A stretch of 64,000 nucleotides of DNA from Lingula anatina (lineage: Eukaryota > Brachiopoda > Lingulata > Lingulida > Lingulidae). The stretch spans positions 124,001-188,000 of the forward strand of contig NW_019775836.1 in assembly GCF_001039355.2 (NCBI RefSeq). The letters run 5' to 3'. This document shows positions 14,463-27,027 of the stretch, one piece after another. Every line of letters starts with the position of its first letter. The stretch's first letter is position 1. A program made the translations under genes and the position numbers. The notes under the pieces are model-generated. The model saw nothing but the letters and a program-made list of their open reading frames with translations. It had not been told where the DNA came from and made no database searches.

Positions 14463-16250
14463 GAGAAAAGTATTTAACAAATAGTATTGAGAAAATTTTA
14501 TGAAATACTTTAAAGCTATGTCAAGATATGAAAATAAGGATGTTTGTCATCAAAAATTATGAAAATGATATGATAAACAAACCAAATAAAATTTAGCCAA
14601 CCATTGTACAATTAAAGAACAGAATAACACCGAATGGAGCATGCTTTATTTTAAATGAGAGTTATGGATATCTATTTTTGAAGGGAAGAAAAAATAAGAC
14701 AAACGGTCTTGAAATTGATAAAGAAAACAACGTGTGCAGTAAGAAACCACTTTAAACAACGATAAAATTTCTGTAAAGAATAGGAATTGTAAAACGTTTC
14801 AATCTTATTCTTTCTAATACCATTTATTGTTACTAACGAAGCGTTGGTGAAGGTTCTTTCCACTTCATTTTTCTGTTCGAAATTTTATAAGAGGAATTCA
14901 TATGAAATTTGGAATGCCAAATATAAATAGAATTTATAAATGCGGATTGACACGTTTAGAACTTTTAAACCATTTCACTTTCGTTAGTTCATTAGCTACC
15001 ACAAAATAGCCAATATCAAAGGAAATATTTAAAAGCCCATTTTAGGAAGACTGAATATGAGAGTGCTAAATCTGCCATTATAATGGTATATCATCTTATT
15101 TTATTTCCCTTACAATTGCTATAATCTTTGTCATTGTTATTTTATATCAAAACAAAACAAAACAAAACAAAAAAAAACACAGAAAACATATTTATTCATT
15201 TCAAATATAAATGCGTGGATGGTTGCCGAGTTCCGGATAAAAGGCAAGGTGGGTCCCAGGTGCATGTTGTGCAGTATCGAGGTGGGCTTCTGAAATGAGA
15301 AAATAATGTTATGAATTTTTTTAATAAAATGGATAGGTTCTTAAAATGTTTTTAAATGTTAATTTTCATGATATATTTTTCCGGCTTGTCGGGAGTTAAG
15401 ATTCAACTAGCACCGGGAAAAGAAATGGCTTGTGTCTATAGGTTGCCTTTTGTCAAAATTATGATCAGAAATTAATAAATGATATCTTCAGAGGGTACTC
15501 CGAAAGTGCAGCATTCCCTCAAAGCAAAATATATGAGCGTAATAGGAGACTGTATATGGCAAACAGCCTCTTTATAAAATATTATTGATCATTGTAAATT
15601 GAACAATTGAAATCTGTGGGTATGTGTTTAAAAAAACAAAGTATACTTATCGTTCAAAAATATTTTGATGGCTTGTCAGTCTGGGACAGAAAATCGCCTA
15701 CGTTTCACACATAACCTTATCTGAAACAAATATAAGAACTATTTTAGCAATATGTAGCCTTACCCCTGCACATGTTAATGGAAAAAAATTGAATCGAGCA
15801 TTATAATCGAAATTAGTTAGTCAGTGTTCCATGTGGTCATGCTTACATTCACTGGAACATTATCAGGCACGCATGCTCTTTTTATTGCCTAGGGTCATGC
15901 AGAAATGTTCATACATATTTTTTCTAAAAAGAATTATTGATTAACACATTTTGTCTTCTTCACATTTTAAATCCTACATATAGATACTTGGTGGTACAAT
16001 TCTAAGAGGAAAGAATCGGGAACGACATAAAGCCACTTCTAAGAACAATATATATATCCATACCAAATGGAAAAGATCACACAAAATTGGTTTTCTTGAA
16101 ATAGCTTGCTACAGTGCATTTTGCAATTAAAACCTATAAATCTCAAATCTGGTTCTTCGGTGTTACATGATCAAGATTCGCTCTTAAAGAAATAACAGTA
16201 TGTGCAGGAGTGGAATTTATTCAAACCTCTTTTTCTCAATCAACCCACGA

Positions 16251-16251
16251 C

Positions 16252-16282
<31 letters not shown>

Positions 16283-16283
16283 A
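16251..16283. repeat. Poly-C followed by (CA)n
   Basis: Seventeen or more C bases followed by a CA run; low complexity. Confidence 0.9.
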
Positions 16284-16928
16284 AGAATTCGGCAAATTTT
16301 GGCACATATATGATACTAAATCAGCAACATGGATGGACTCTTAGTTTAGATATAGTCCGTTCATTTTTATTTCTTTTATCAGGGTTTTTCAGAATATATT
16401 AATTGCTTTTTACGTGCGACTTCACATTTTATAATATTATAACCCAACTAATAACCCAAATATTATAACCCAACTTAAAGCATTACATTCGATACCAATG
16501 CCAATCTCCGGATATTAACTAGAAGACCACCTTAGTGCGACTTTCTTGGCATGGGTGCGGACACTGCCGAACACCAATCTGATGCTGTAGGCTTTAAATG
16601 AAATGAAATGGGGGGTCGCAACCAATCAGCTCCTAAACAGTAGGTAAGTTACTAAAATTAAACAAAAAATCCACATGTAAGAAATACAACACCTTAGGGA
16701 TTGATAAAGCAGTATATAACCATATCAGCAACCCATTTCGATACACATGACATAGGCTAACATGTTAATAAACAAATCACAATTCAACTTTAAAATCTAA
16801 TACGGAAATATCTGTATTGAACCAACTTCTTTCTATGCAACCACGCAAACATTTGACAGAAAAGTCCAGTTTGCACTAAATTCACAGTATCTATGAAAAA
16901 GAACGAAATAATCATGGCATTCCTATTC

Positions 16929-17015
16929 ACTGGCGGATCTAGGATTTTGCAAAGGGGGGGGGGGGGTGCACGAGGATAAAAAATTTTCTCGCTTTGCTCG
17001 AAAAATATTTAAAAA
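16929..17015. mobile_element. Solitary hAT-like MITE terminus
   Basis: CACTGGCGGATCTAGGATTT followed by a poly-G run and a TCTCGCTTTGCTCG segment is the typical end of a widespread invertebrate hAT-derived repeat. No matching opposite end was found nearby, so this is a fragment. Confidence 0.45.
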
Positions 17016-19560
17016 ATGAAAAGACAATTTTACTGTAATTTGTAGGGCACGGGGATGTTTTGGTTAACCTTTTTAATTCTTTACACACGGATGTAAAACA
17101 GTTCGACTAATGTATTATCAAGCAACGAAATGTGAATGAGATAATGAACATTGGAAAAATTGAAGAGTGACATACATTGTAGTAACAAAAATTGTACCGC
17201 TGGAATTAGCCTTTTACTTCTTTATTTCCCCTTTGATAAATATCAGATTATATTTTTTAAAGAATCTTTACTGATTTGGGGATTTAACGGAAAATATCGT
17301 TTACGTAAGTAGACTTTCCATTCTGTCTAAAGTGCGAAATTTTCAAATAACTTCACGCAAAATATGCAATGCTATTTTACATCTATCCAGTAGGCCTACT
17401 TACAACAGATTGCTGCCGACTTCAAAATAAACTTACTTGTAAAGTCTGTGGCAATGCAGCATGAAGCTTCTTTCTTCTCCGTCTTCTGCTGACCTCGGTC
17501 CTACAGGTATCTGAACACCTGTCACCAAAATGCTCACCTTATATAGGCCCTACACAATATAGTCATCCGCTTTCCGCATGGAAGCCTCGATTTAAATGTT
17601 ACTCTTTGTTGTATATGGTATTAATTTAGCATAATGTGATTTTTTGTGCTGAAATAAGAATCACTAGAGCATTTACATTTTGTTTCGTATCTTATTACTA
17701 CGTAGGCTACTTGTTATCAATTGATCTCAGGCTTAGCAATCGGGGGCATCTGCCAACAGCTAGGGCCCTAATCTCTGACCACAGCGTACCATACTGGTAG
17801 GCTAGTAGTCTCACCTACAAAAATTTTGTATCGCTCAAACTTGAATTTTGTATAGATCTACTATTTTAGAAGCTCCTAATATCAGAACGTAACAGGGGCC
17901 CGTGTACATATGCAGGCCCCTATATAGTCACTGTATACGTGTAGGCTTACCTTGTAGGCTACGTGTCCTAACTTATTTCCCAGAAGTTCAATTCTATTAG
18001 CACATTGTTTATGAAGGCTATCTACAGGGCCTCCTGTAAATTTCACAAGGTAGGCCTAGGCCTAGGCCCTATATAGGCCCTACTTGTCCACAATTTCAAT
18101 TTGTGTCATCGGCTTCTTACACTTGTTTATCTAATCTTCCTTTGTCTTTGCCATTTAAATTAATCTACGGTATGTGAAACTTGTGTATTTATCATAAGAA
18201 ACTTGTAGGCCTAAACCGCCAGTCTGCCTCTGAAACGTCTATCGTTTTATATTAGTCCTTGCGCTAGTCCTAGGCAAAACCACGGTTCCGTCAATATTAA
18301 TTATTGAAATATTTACAATCCAGTGAAAGTCATACACCGTAGAATCCGTTTTTAAAAATTTAGTATTTCGGCCACAGGGGTCAACATCACCCTCTATAAC
18401 AAAATTTCCACATTGACAATACCCCCCCCCCCAGGAAAAATAAATGAAAAATAGGATGGTTGGACAAAACAAATATCTTTATCTTAAAAGACAAAATATC
18501 GAAGTATTTATCTTATTTTGAAGACAGAAAATGCTATTCGTCATTTTAATAATTTTAAACGATATATTGTAACTAATGAGTTGAGACATGGGCATGTAGG
18601 CCTAACAAAGTGCACACAAGCCCGGACCCCTGCAGGTAGAATCTTAAATTGACAAAAAGAAAAAAAATAGCACTGGGGAGACTTTTTTATGATTGCTGAT
18701 GTTAGAAATAAACGGAGGATGTGCAAAGGGCAAAGAGCTTATAGGACCGACTTCCCATGCAATTTCTAGGCCAGTGCTACCTGATATTGGTAGCCTACAT
18801 GTAGGTCTACAATAATAGCCTAGTAGGTCTAGCATTTACTGAGTATCTACAGCAGTTAGATCAGTAAAAGTGATAAATAATCATGTTTTAGTAAGTACAC
18901 GTCTCAACAGTAAATATGACTTCGATCTATCGTTCGAAATTTTGATATACAACTTATCTGCAGCTAGCATAAGCTAGGACCTTTGCGTACATGGCGCGGC
19001 CAGCGCAGTGCTTGTTTTTTTTTTATTTTGTGTTGGATATGATAATACGGGTTGGCCGTTTTTTCATATTTAATTATAGACGATTTAAAACAGAAAATGC
19101 ATGTCTAACATATTAAATGCTTTGACATCGATAGGTAACTGAATAAAATATATGGGGCTTTCCACAGAATTCTGTCTCATACCTTCGTCAATACCAATCA
19201 ATACCCGTCTCAAACGAAATCAAAACGTGTTTTCTGTTGTGTGTGTTTTATCTTTTCGAGACAAAATAAAACCATTTTTGAAAGCTTTCTTGGCTTCATT
19301 AGAGAAAGACAACTAATTTATTCCTAATTTACCACATTTATCTTTAATTTTATACCGATTACGTAAAAAATGGAAGGATTTTTAGTAAATAGTGCATTTG
19401 ATTTCAGTATCAGTCGTTCATGTAAGGTGTAAATACTTGAATATCTTAGCACCAAAACGCACCAAATTGCACAAAAGGCTTGCATTTGGAATAGTTTACA
19501 AAACTGTCAAAAACTTAATTATTTTATACGGTGGTTTCTCTGCTATATGTCCCCGAGTTT
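17016..19560. other. Intergenic sequence upstream of H1
   Basis: No supportable gene apart from the weak minus-strand candidate. The interval 17540-18240 is rich in GGCCTA and TATATAGGCCC motifs. A poly-C run lies at about 18422-18432. The remainder is AT-rich and featureless to my eye. Confidence 0.5.
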
Positions 19561-19567
19561 ATTATAA

Positions 19568-19576
19568 AAACACAAA
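19568..19576 (+). promoter_or_regulatory. H1 box (AAACACAAA)
   Basis: An exact match to the AAACACA core element of linker-histone promoters, about 165 bp upstream of the histone start codon. This is the expected distance range for an H1 promoter. A TATA-like AATAAAAGG at about 19654 lies between it and the ATG. Confidence 0.6.
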
Positions 19577-19732
19577 AGCAGACGACGGAGAAGCCATATT
19601 GTTTTCTTGGCAAAAAAGCTCGAGGTGCGTTCTCAGACGTCCGCGTGATATTAATAAAAGGAAATTCAATATCTTCTTTACTCAGTTGAAGTTTTCCGTC
19701 TGTGACAACTTTGCTACAACATTGTGGAAACT

Positions 19733-20362
19733 ATGGCTGGAAGTCAAACTGGATCCCCAAAGAGGGCTGCCTCTCCCACGAAACCTGCTTCGCCTAAGAG
19801 CTCCCCAACTAAGGCTAAGAAGAGGACCAAGTCGGCGGCAAAGCCCAGTGTCCACCCTGCCACCTTGGCTATGGTCACCCAAGCCATCAAGGCTCTCGGG
19901 AATAAACGTGGATCTTCTGCTCAAGCTATTCGCAAATATATCATAGCGAATTTCACGGGAATAAATGAGGCTATGCTGCGTCCTATGCTGCGCCGAGCGT
20001 TTGCTGCAGGTCTGAAGAGCGGGCTGCTCGTTCGTCCGAAAGGCTCAAGTGCCACCGGCAGCACAGGTCGTTTCCGTCTAGGTAAAGTGAAGGCATCGCC
20101 CAAGAAGAAGAGCCCCAAGAAACCGAAAAAGAACAAGCCAAAGAAGAGATCAACCTCCAAATCCCCAACAAAGAAGGCGAGAAAATCCAAGCCCAAGACC
20201 AAGAAACCCGCAAAGAAAGCTGCCAAAAAACCCAAAGCAGTCAAGAAATCGAAATCTCCAAAGAAAGCCAAGAAAACTGCCTCCAAAAAACCAAAGGCAG
20301 CAAAGAAGGCAACAAAGGCAAAGCCAGCAGCCAAGAAGACTAAGAAGACAGCTAAAGCATAG
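19733..20362 (+). CDS. Linker histone H1 / H1-like (protamine-like) protein, intronless
   Basis: A 209-residue basic protein. The N-terminal tail is rich in SP and SPKK-type motifs. A winged-helix H1 globular domain of about residues 38-118 includes TLAMVTQAIKALGNKRGSSA and ends GSTGRFRLGKVK. A Lys/Pro/Ala-rich C-terminal tail with SPKK and SPTKKA repeats follows, the usual DNA- and chromatin-binding design. The ATG at 19733 is preferred over the in-frame GTG at 19724. There is no intron. An H1 box lies upstream and a replication-dependent stem-loop downstream, so expression should be S-phase-linked. The SP-rich tails resemble mollusc sperm protamine-like H1 variants, but I cannot decide between a somatic and a germline role. 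No core-histone genes lie nearby. Confidence 0.93.
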   Translation: MAGSQTGSPKRAASPTKPASPKSSPTKAKKRTKSAAKPSVHPATLAMVTQAIKALGNKRGSSAQAIRKYIIANFTGINEAMLRPMLRRAFAAGLKSGLLVRPKGSSATGSTGRFRLGKVKASPKKKSPKKPKKNKPKKRSTSKSPTKKARKSKPKTKKPAKKAAKKPKAVKKSKSPKKAKKTASKKPKAAKKATKAKPAAKKTKKTAKA

Positions 20363-20395
20363 ACAGCAATCACTTGTCTTAACCATCTTTATAAA

Positions 20396-20411
20396 GGCCC
20401 TTTTCAGGGCC
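20396..20411 (+). terminator. Histone mRNA 3' stem-loop
   Basis: GGCCCTTTTCAGGGCC is a perfect 6-bp stem with the canonical four-base TTTC loop, followed by AACCCA. It lies 34 bp after the H1 stop. A purine-rich CAGAAAAGC about 12 bp further on is a candidate U7-binding histone downstream element. This is the processing signal of non-polyadenylated replication-dependent histone mRNA. Confidence 0.95.
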
Positions 20412-21958
20412 AACCCACTTTTACAGAAAAGCTAAGCCAATGATAAAAAAATGCCGCACATTCATTGTAAATAGATGTTGATTGCTTTTTTTTCCAGTGG
20501 ACACCCCCCACCCCCCCAAAAAAAAATCTCTGTGTGCAAGGTATACTATACATCATAGAAGTACTTCTATGTATACATGTATACTAGTAACAAGATCTAC
20601 ACTTCATTATCCATTTAATTATGAAAAATTTCTAGTTTCCATTGAAGAAAAAATTAATTAAGATAATATCTTTAATAATTGAAAAAAAAAAAAAAAACCC
20701 TAGGAATTAACATTTATGTTAGCAAAAAGGGGGGTTTAAATCCTTTCCCATCTTTGGAGTCATGCACTACTTCCTTGCATTTTTACCATCCCCCCCTTAA
20801 CATGTTTACAGGAAACAGTACTTTCATTTATAAAAGGCACAAAACTAATAAAAGATTCTCAAAGCTTTCAAATATTTCTGCACTGAATTTATTTCACTAT
20901 GTGAAGTACAAAATATTTTCAAACTATATAACTAGGTATACATTGTAGTATATAGATGCTTCTATATGTTATAATTTGTAAATGCATGTACCGGTAGCAT
21001 AATAGTACAAAAAGTTAACCTAGAGATAGGTTTCAATTAATACTTTATCACAGTAATTCATTGTCTTCATAAAGAAAGAAAAAAAAAAAAGATAGTAATA
21101 TGTTACACTTTTAATGCACAAAAAATCCTCTGCCCCGAATAAATATATATTAAGCAAAAACCTCACAGTTCACTGGTCAACACAATTCAGCTGTTTGACA
21201 AGCGACTAGTTAATCAAAACTATTATCTGTACTAGGAATGCATATTTATAATGCTTTACATTAACATTATGGGTCTCTCTTGGCATGGACGGTTATATGT
21301 AAATATAATTTACAAAATATCAGTAAAAAGTTTTAAGATTTACAAAAAAATGTCCCCACTCATCTAAATAAAGGCAAGCAGGAGATTGGACGGCATCATT
21401 AAGTATCTACAGTCATTGGAATGTTAAGACAATTGCCTACATTTTCATTGCGTAAATTATCATATTATGTACAAATCAGTAGTCATAGTGGACTGAAAAA
21501 ATGAAAAGACTATAAAAATGTAAAAAAATAGGAGAAATTTTCTTGAATAAATATGTACTGCATCACCAATGATTTAAATAATCTTCATAAGATGATGGAA
21601 ATAGTAATTGCATAGTCTTGTCATGATGATAATCAAACATCTGACCTACTGCGTGTCTAAATCTAGAAAATGCTGTAGTAATGCATATAGCATTCTTCTA
21701 CAGTCAATACTAGATGGAAAAATAATATACTAAATGCCCAGATAACTTAATACATACATATATATCAAGACGGTCACTTTGTGCATGAACTGTTCAAGTC
21801 TGATTTGATATTGTACATTTGATGTCTTGGACTGAGCTGTCAGGCATGATTATGATATCAAGTATAACTCAGTCTTGAATGTAAAACTTGTTTTACGACC
21901 GATTTCATTTATGGTCTATGTCATCAACATTAATTGTTATAAAAATAATTTATCCCAT
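20412..21958. other. Intergenic / 3' UTR of the giant minus-strand gene
   Basis: AT-rich and without coding potential, lying between two convergent genes. On the minus strand the only AATAAA I noted is at 20888-20893, about 1.07 kb after the stop of the giant gene; it is a possible poly(A) signal. Confidence 0.4.
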
Positions 21959-24900
21959 TCACATATTTTTAGCTGTGGTCAAGTCCTGTTTTTTCTTGGC
22001 TATATCAGTCTCGATGTGTGCAACTTTCTTCATCAGGAGATCTCGTCTCTGCTGGACAGTGGCCAGTTGTTGCTTAAGTGTGTCCAGTCTCTGGCCATCA
22101 CCACTGTCCTCATGCTTCTTAATGCCCTCCTCCAAGTCAGCAGCAGATTTCATCACCTGGAGAAAGAGAATAGTCACAAGATTGGTAATGAATGCCCATA
22201 TTTTATTACCGATTTAGCATCTTTTGATTAGATATGGGGTAAATTAGGTAATATATCTATATGTGCACATATTTGTACTGCACCAGTAGTAGGTGACTCC
22301 ACATACATATATCTTCACCATAATGTTAACTATCCTGAGTGTGGGCAAAGTTCACTTTTTATCTTTTATAGACTCAACAAGACTAACAAATACAGAGGTC
22401 ACACCAACTTTTTTGTTATTACAAATTCTAGTTGACAACATGTTTATAATCTCTCACATACAGAGTATGTGGCATTATTATTTTAAGTCAGTATTGTTTT
22501 AAAATAACCAACAATAAGAAAACAAAACTGTTTGTATTATCTTTTCCTGCAATGTCAACAAATGCAATGTGTACAAGTAACATTGACAGTACTGTCTATT
22601 GGAAGTTCTGATTGAAAATCTGTTTGAACATATGAAATGATAACAGAAACAGCTGTGTACCTGTGCCAGCTCTGCATTGAGTGTGTCACACCTGTCCTGC
22701 AGGTGCTTCAACTGAGATTCCACCAGATCTTGATGGCTGTCCAGGTGACGCTGCTTGAACATACCCCTGCAAAAGAATAAAAGTAGATAATGTGTACATG
22801 TAGCTAGGAAAGCATAAATGTAACAAATAACTTTGTATTTGACACTTAAGACAGTTCAAACTTCAAACAGAATATTTATTTCACATAAAAGACCACTTAA
22901 CAAACTGTGACACAGGTATTGCAAAAATGCTGGTGAATGCCATTAGTCAACATGTATCTGAAAGTGTCTGTGAACTTAGCCATCATCTTACTTTCGGTCA
23001 GTTTTGCTTCTATTCCCCTTCTTCCCTCTTAGCTCTGTCAAGCGGTCTGCAATAAAGTCGCCAGATGCTGCTATTCCTCCCTTGGAAGCTAGAACCTGGC
23101 GAAGCTGGGCATTGCCAGAGAAAGCTTCATAACCTTGAATACGATTTGACATAGTCTGGAAGCAAAGAAACATATTTAATATTTATTCTGCAAAAAAAGT
23201 CAGTTGTATTTTTTGCTGCAGTTCGGAAACAGAGGTTTTCCTGAACATCATTTTCAAAACAGAAAAATAAATGAGTTTAATTATTATCAAAATAAATTGA
23301 TAAATATTACCTGAACCATAAATTTCAAATGACACATTAAACATGCATTTTTTTTCTTTCATTGAAAAGACTCAAGGAAATTAAAAAGTAAAAAAGCAAC
23401 ACACCTTATCAGAGAAGTCTACATTTCCAGTCATTTTCTGCTCAACAAGTTCTCCAAATACATTTGCCTTTTGGTCAGGTGTTTTAGCATGTTTGAAGGC
23501 CTTCTCTAGTGCAGTTCTGCCACTGCCTGATCCAATTAGTGACTCGGCATTTGTTGTGCTGCGAGACCGTGCAAAGAACATATCCTGGCAGACAGCTCTC
23601 ATGGACTAAAAATAATTGAATATCCTCAGTTTTAATGATCTATAAATGATACAGAAAGCTTTTTGTTACAAAGCTAGGAGCTTTAAGTGTTGTATGTGAT
23701 ATTTCAGTTTTTTTGCATTCAAGATGTTTTATAGTAATTTATGAAAATGACTGTTTCTAGCAAACAATAATGATACATGTAATATCAATTTCATTAAATT
23801 ATAGTTCCTAAGAAAACACAGTTTAGATCACCCACCTTATAGAACTGCCGCAAAAAGAGAGGATTTGTGTCATCAGCCAGATCTCCAACTTTAATGTGAG
23901 CCAAACAGTGCAAGATGACAACAATGAAGTCCCCAACAGATTCCAATCTTTCTGCTCTGATGAACAGAATCTTGCGTGCATGCTCGTAAAAGAAGGAATT
24001 CCTGAATGCGTTGAACTCATAGTTGTTTGGAGGCAGATTGGACGCCAGAAGAAGAGTTACGTCAGGAGCGTCCACCAGCTGATGAAGCATGCGGTTGATA
24101 AAGACACCAAAGCGGTAAACCACAAACTGGCTCGCACTAATGTCATTGATGTCCACTGGGACGAGGTCACCTTTGCAAACCCATTGTGCATCCTTCACAT
24201 CCAGGTAGGACCTGCTGTAGTCAGCACCTGTAAAACATGGTGAAAACATGGTAAAAAAAACATTCAACATACAGTTCATTTAAGTTGGTTAAGCTCTGTC
24301 GTATAAAATATTGTGCATACACTGTATGTGGCATCATTGTATTCTTTATGAAATAAGCACTTTGATATGAAAGTATCGCTTTAACAGCTTCATTCAGAAG
24401 TCTAAAATTGTCAGTCAGTTATCAGCAACAAATATCTCAGATTTGTTTACCTTACTCTTACTAACTCCACAACTGCTGATTTTGCTCCAATTGCACTCCC
24501 AGGCATTACAAAAATGACAACATATCAATAATAAAGTTTTTTAAGGCAAAGACTTTTTTACCTATGACTTTATTCGCTGGTCCTGCTCCCACAGTCTTGT
24601 CCAGCAGGTTCTCCAGATCACTTATCTGCTGGAACAATGGGGATGCCATCAGCATGTTCACCCAGTCCTGCTCTGCATTACCAGTGGGCATGAAGGGCAT
24701 GTGACCAGACTGAAATAAATAATACAATTACTCATCTATACAATGTTAAAAAAGGTAAACCTTGAAAAAAATAAGGAAAAAATACAATATTATTTAAATT
24801 AGTTGTAATGGCCTTGAATTCATTTAGATGTTTTCTTTAACTTCTTGGGTGTTTTTTTTCTTTAAATTTTTATTTGGGTGCATAACATGTATCAAGCAGA

Positions 24901-25402
24901 AAATATAAGCATAATAAGTCTATACCTTAAATTCAATAACAATGATGACCATAAGTTTAGCAGACGTCATACCTGTTGCCCAGGGGTGTGCTGTCCCATT
25001 CCACCTTCTTCATCTTTGTTCCTCAGTGCCTCTTCCTCCATCTTTCTCTTCAGTTCACGCTTATATTCTTCCTCCTGTTCTAATTGAATATCTTTCTCCA
25101 ACATGGCTGATTGAGATGCCTTTTGCTTGTTTCTTCGTGCCTCAAGTTTAGCTTGCAATGCAGATTTGCTACGTTCTTGCTCTTTCTTTAATGACTGATC
25201 AAATTTCTCCATGTTCTCTTTGTGCTCCCGCAGAAGGCGTTCTTTTTCTTCTTCACTAGTTTCCATTGTAGCAATTTCCTGACGACGTCGCTGATCACGC
25301 TCTTCCATTTGTTTTTTATGGACTCTTTCTCTTTCTGCAGCTCGTTGTTTCTCTCGTTCCTCTTCACGTTTTTTGTCTGCCTCCAGATCTTCTTCCATTT
25401 GT
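21959..25402 (-). CDS. Giant gene, C-terminal block (7 exons): coiled coil, folded domain, terminal coiled coil
   Basis: Exons, written high-to-low as transcribed: 25402-24973, 24709-24562, 24227-23836, 23605-23405, 23155-22992, 22766-22661 and 22156-21959. The first is Glu/Arg/Lys coiled coil (ERLLREHKENMEKFDQSL) and ends in a Gly/Gln stretch. The 23836-24227 exon, 130 residues, is not coiled coil. It contains many aliphatic and aromatic residues and an HCLAHIKVGDLADD segment, and looks like a globular domain. The last two exons return to heptad-like sequence ending TDIAKKKQDLTTAKNM. No known domain is assigned. Confidence 0.85.
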
Positions 25403-26975
25403 CTAAGATTGATACAGGATAAAATTTTATGCATTATCAATTTAAAAGCAGAATATATTTTTTATTTCCATTAGTACCCTCATGTTATTTTCAATCTTAT
25501 ATGACCCTAAGGCTTGTAATAATAAACATATTTCTAACTTCTAACTCATGAAAAAAATTGACAGATGTCCAGCTAAATTCTACCTGAGCTTTTCAGCCAT
25601 CATCCTTTTCTTCTCTTCTTCCTGTCTTAGTTTATCAGCCTTCATCTTTTCCATTTCTTCCTGCATCTTTCTAAGTGAATCTTCCTTAAATTTGATCATT
25701 TCCTCTGCAGCTCGTTTGGCCTCTTCTTCATATTCCTTCATTAATTTCTCCTCAGCAGTCAGGTTGCGCATGGCTTCAGCTAACTCACGAAGTTGACGCT
25801 CTTTCAAAGCAAGGCGTTCATTGGTTGATTTTATGTCTGCAAGCCTGTCTGCATCCTTTTCTTCCTGCTTCACCAGTTGTGGAGTGAGGAGGTCAAACTC
25901 ACCAAGAATTCGCTGAAAAGTAAGGGGAAGTACATGAAAATCATAATTTAGATTATAAGTAATACCATTGTAAGAAATATGAAATTAGTTCTGGTTCAGA
26001 CCTAAATGATTCTTGGCATATCATAATGAACATTATATAAATACTTATTACAACTGCATTTGATATGCCCAGTAAGCAACACAGTTAATGTGTACAGCAT
26101 TGGCTTAAACATTTAGTATACAGTAAGTTATGACTGTAACAGCAAAGCTTTAAAGGCAGTATGTTAAGTATTATAACAAAACCAAAGTCAATGTTAAAAT
26201 ATTTTTACATATTCAGGGGTATCTCCTTTTACCTGTTGTTGTCGTTTAAGTTCTTCTTTCTTCTCCTGAAGTTCTCCATTTTTCAAGGAGGCAGAGTTAG
26301 CTATGAGGTCCATGAGTTCCTAAAATGAATGTTGGTAAAACTTTGTTCTTCAAAACTTATCATTCCCATTACCTCATTACCAGACAAGAATGTGCAACAT
26401 TTTACATATATCTCATTACCAGACAAGAATGTGCAACATTTTACATATATCTCATTCGTCTTAATTGTCAGAATTTTCTTCTTTTTTTTCTACCATAATA
26501 AGACATTTGCTGGGTTAAATATCATGTCCCAGTGAGACAATTGATAAACACAGAAGTGTTACTGTTTTTTGGTCATTGTGTAATGCTTCACAGAGCGGCA
26601 GGTGCACATTTTGCAAAACAGTGTACATGATTGCAAGACAATGTGCATGACAGTTTGCTAGAACATATGATTAACAGTATTATGGATAATAGTATAAGGT
26701 AAGCAGAAGTGCACTGACTTGTTCAAATGCTGCCATCAGTTTCTCCCTCTCTCCTTGGCGTTGTTCTTCCATCTGGGCACGGGCCTGAGCTAACATGGCT
26801 GCTCGCTCCTTTTCCAACTGGTCTTCAAGATGGATGCCTTCTTTCATGTGCCGCTGGCGTAGAACTGTGTACACCATGTTTTCTGCCTGCTGGCCATCTT
26901 TGTCCTGAAAAATTATACAGAAGATTAATATGATACATGTAATAGCTGTAAGTATGCATGCACTCACCCACACAC

Positions 26976-27027
<52 letters not shown>

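Larger units (their letters stand above)
15207..17529 (-). other. Candidate two-exon minus-strand transcript, uncertain
   Basis: Minus-strand sequence of about 17440-17520 stays open and ends at a consensus donor (ACAA followed by GTAAGT). A T-rich tract with acceptor TTTCAG near 15292 leads into another open stretch ending before 15207. The first piece reads TGVQIPVGPRSAEDGEERSF and the second is about 28 codons. The frame across the proposed junction is open, but the ATG inside the first piece gives only about 39 codons. Composition is more GC-rich than the neighbourhood. It could be a short or non-coding RNA, or chance. Confidence 0.2.

Noticed and set aside
17539-17547. TATATAAGG as a promoter for the candidate minus-strand transcript
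   Set aside because: The same TATATAGGCCC word recurs several times nearby, so it is repeat sequence rather than a specific TATA box.
19921-20413. Minus-strand ORFs of 87-150 codons rich in Phe/Leu
   Set aside because: Antisense shadow of the Lys/Ala/Pro-rich histone tail.
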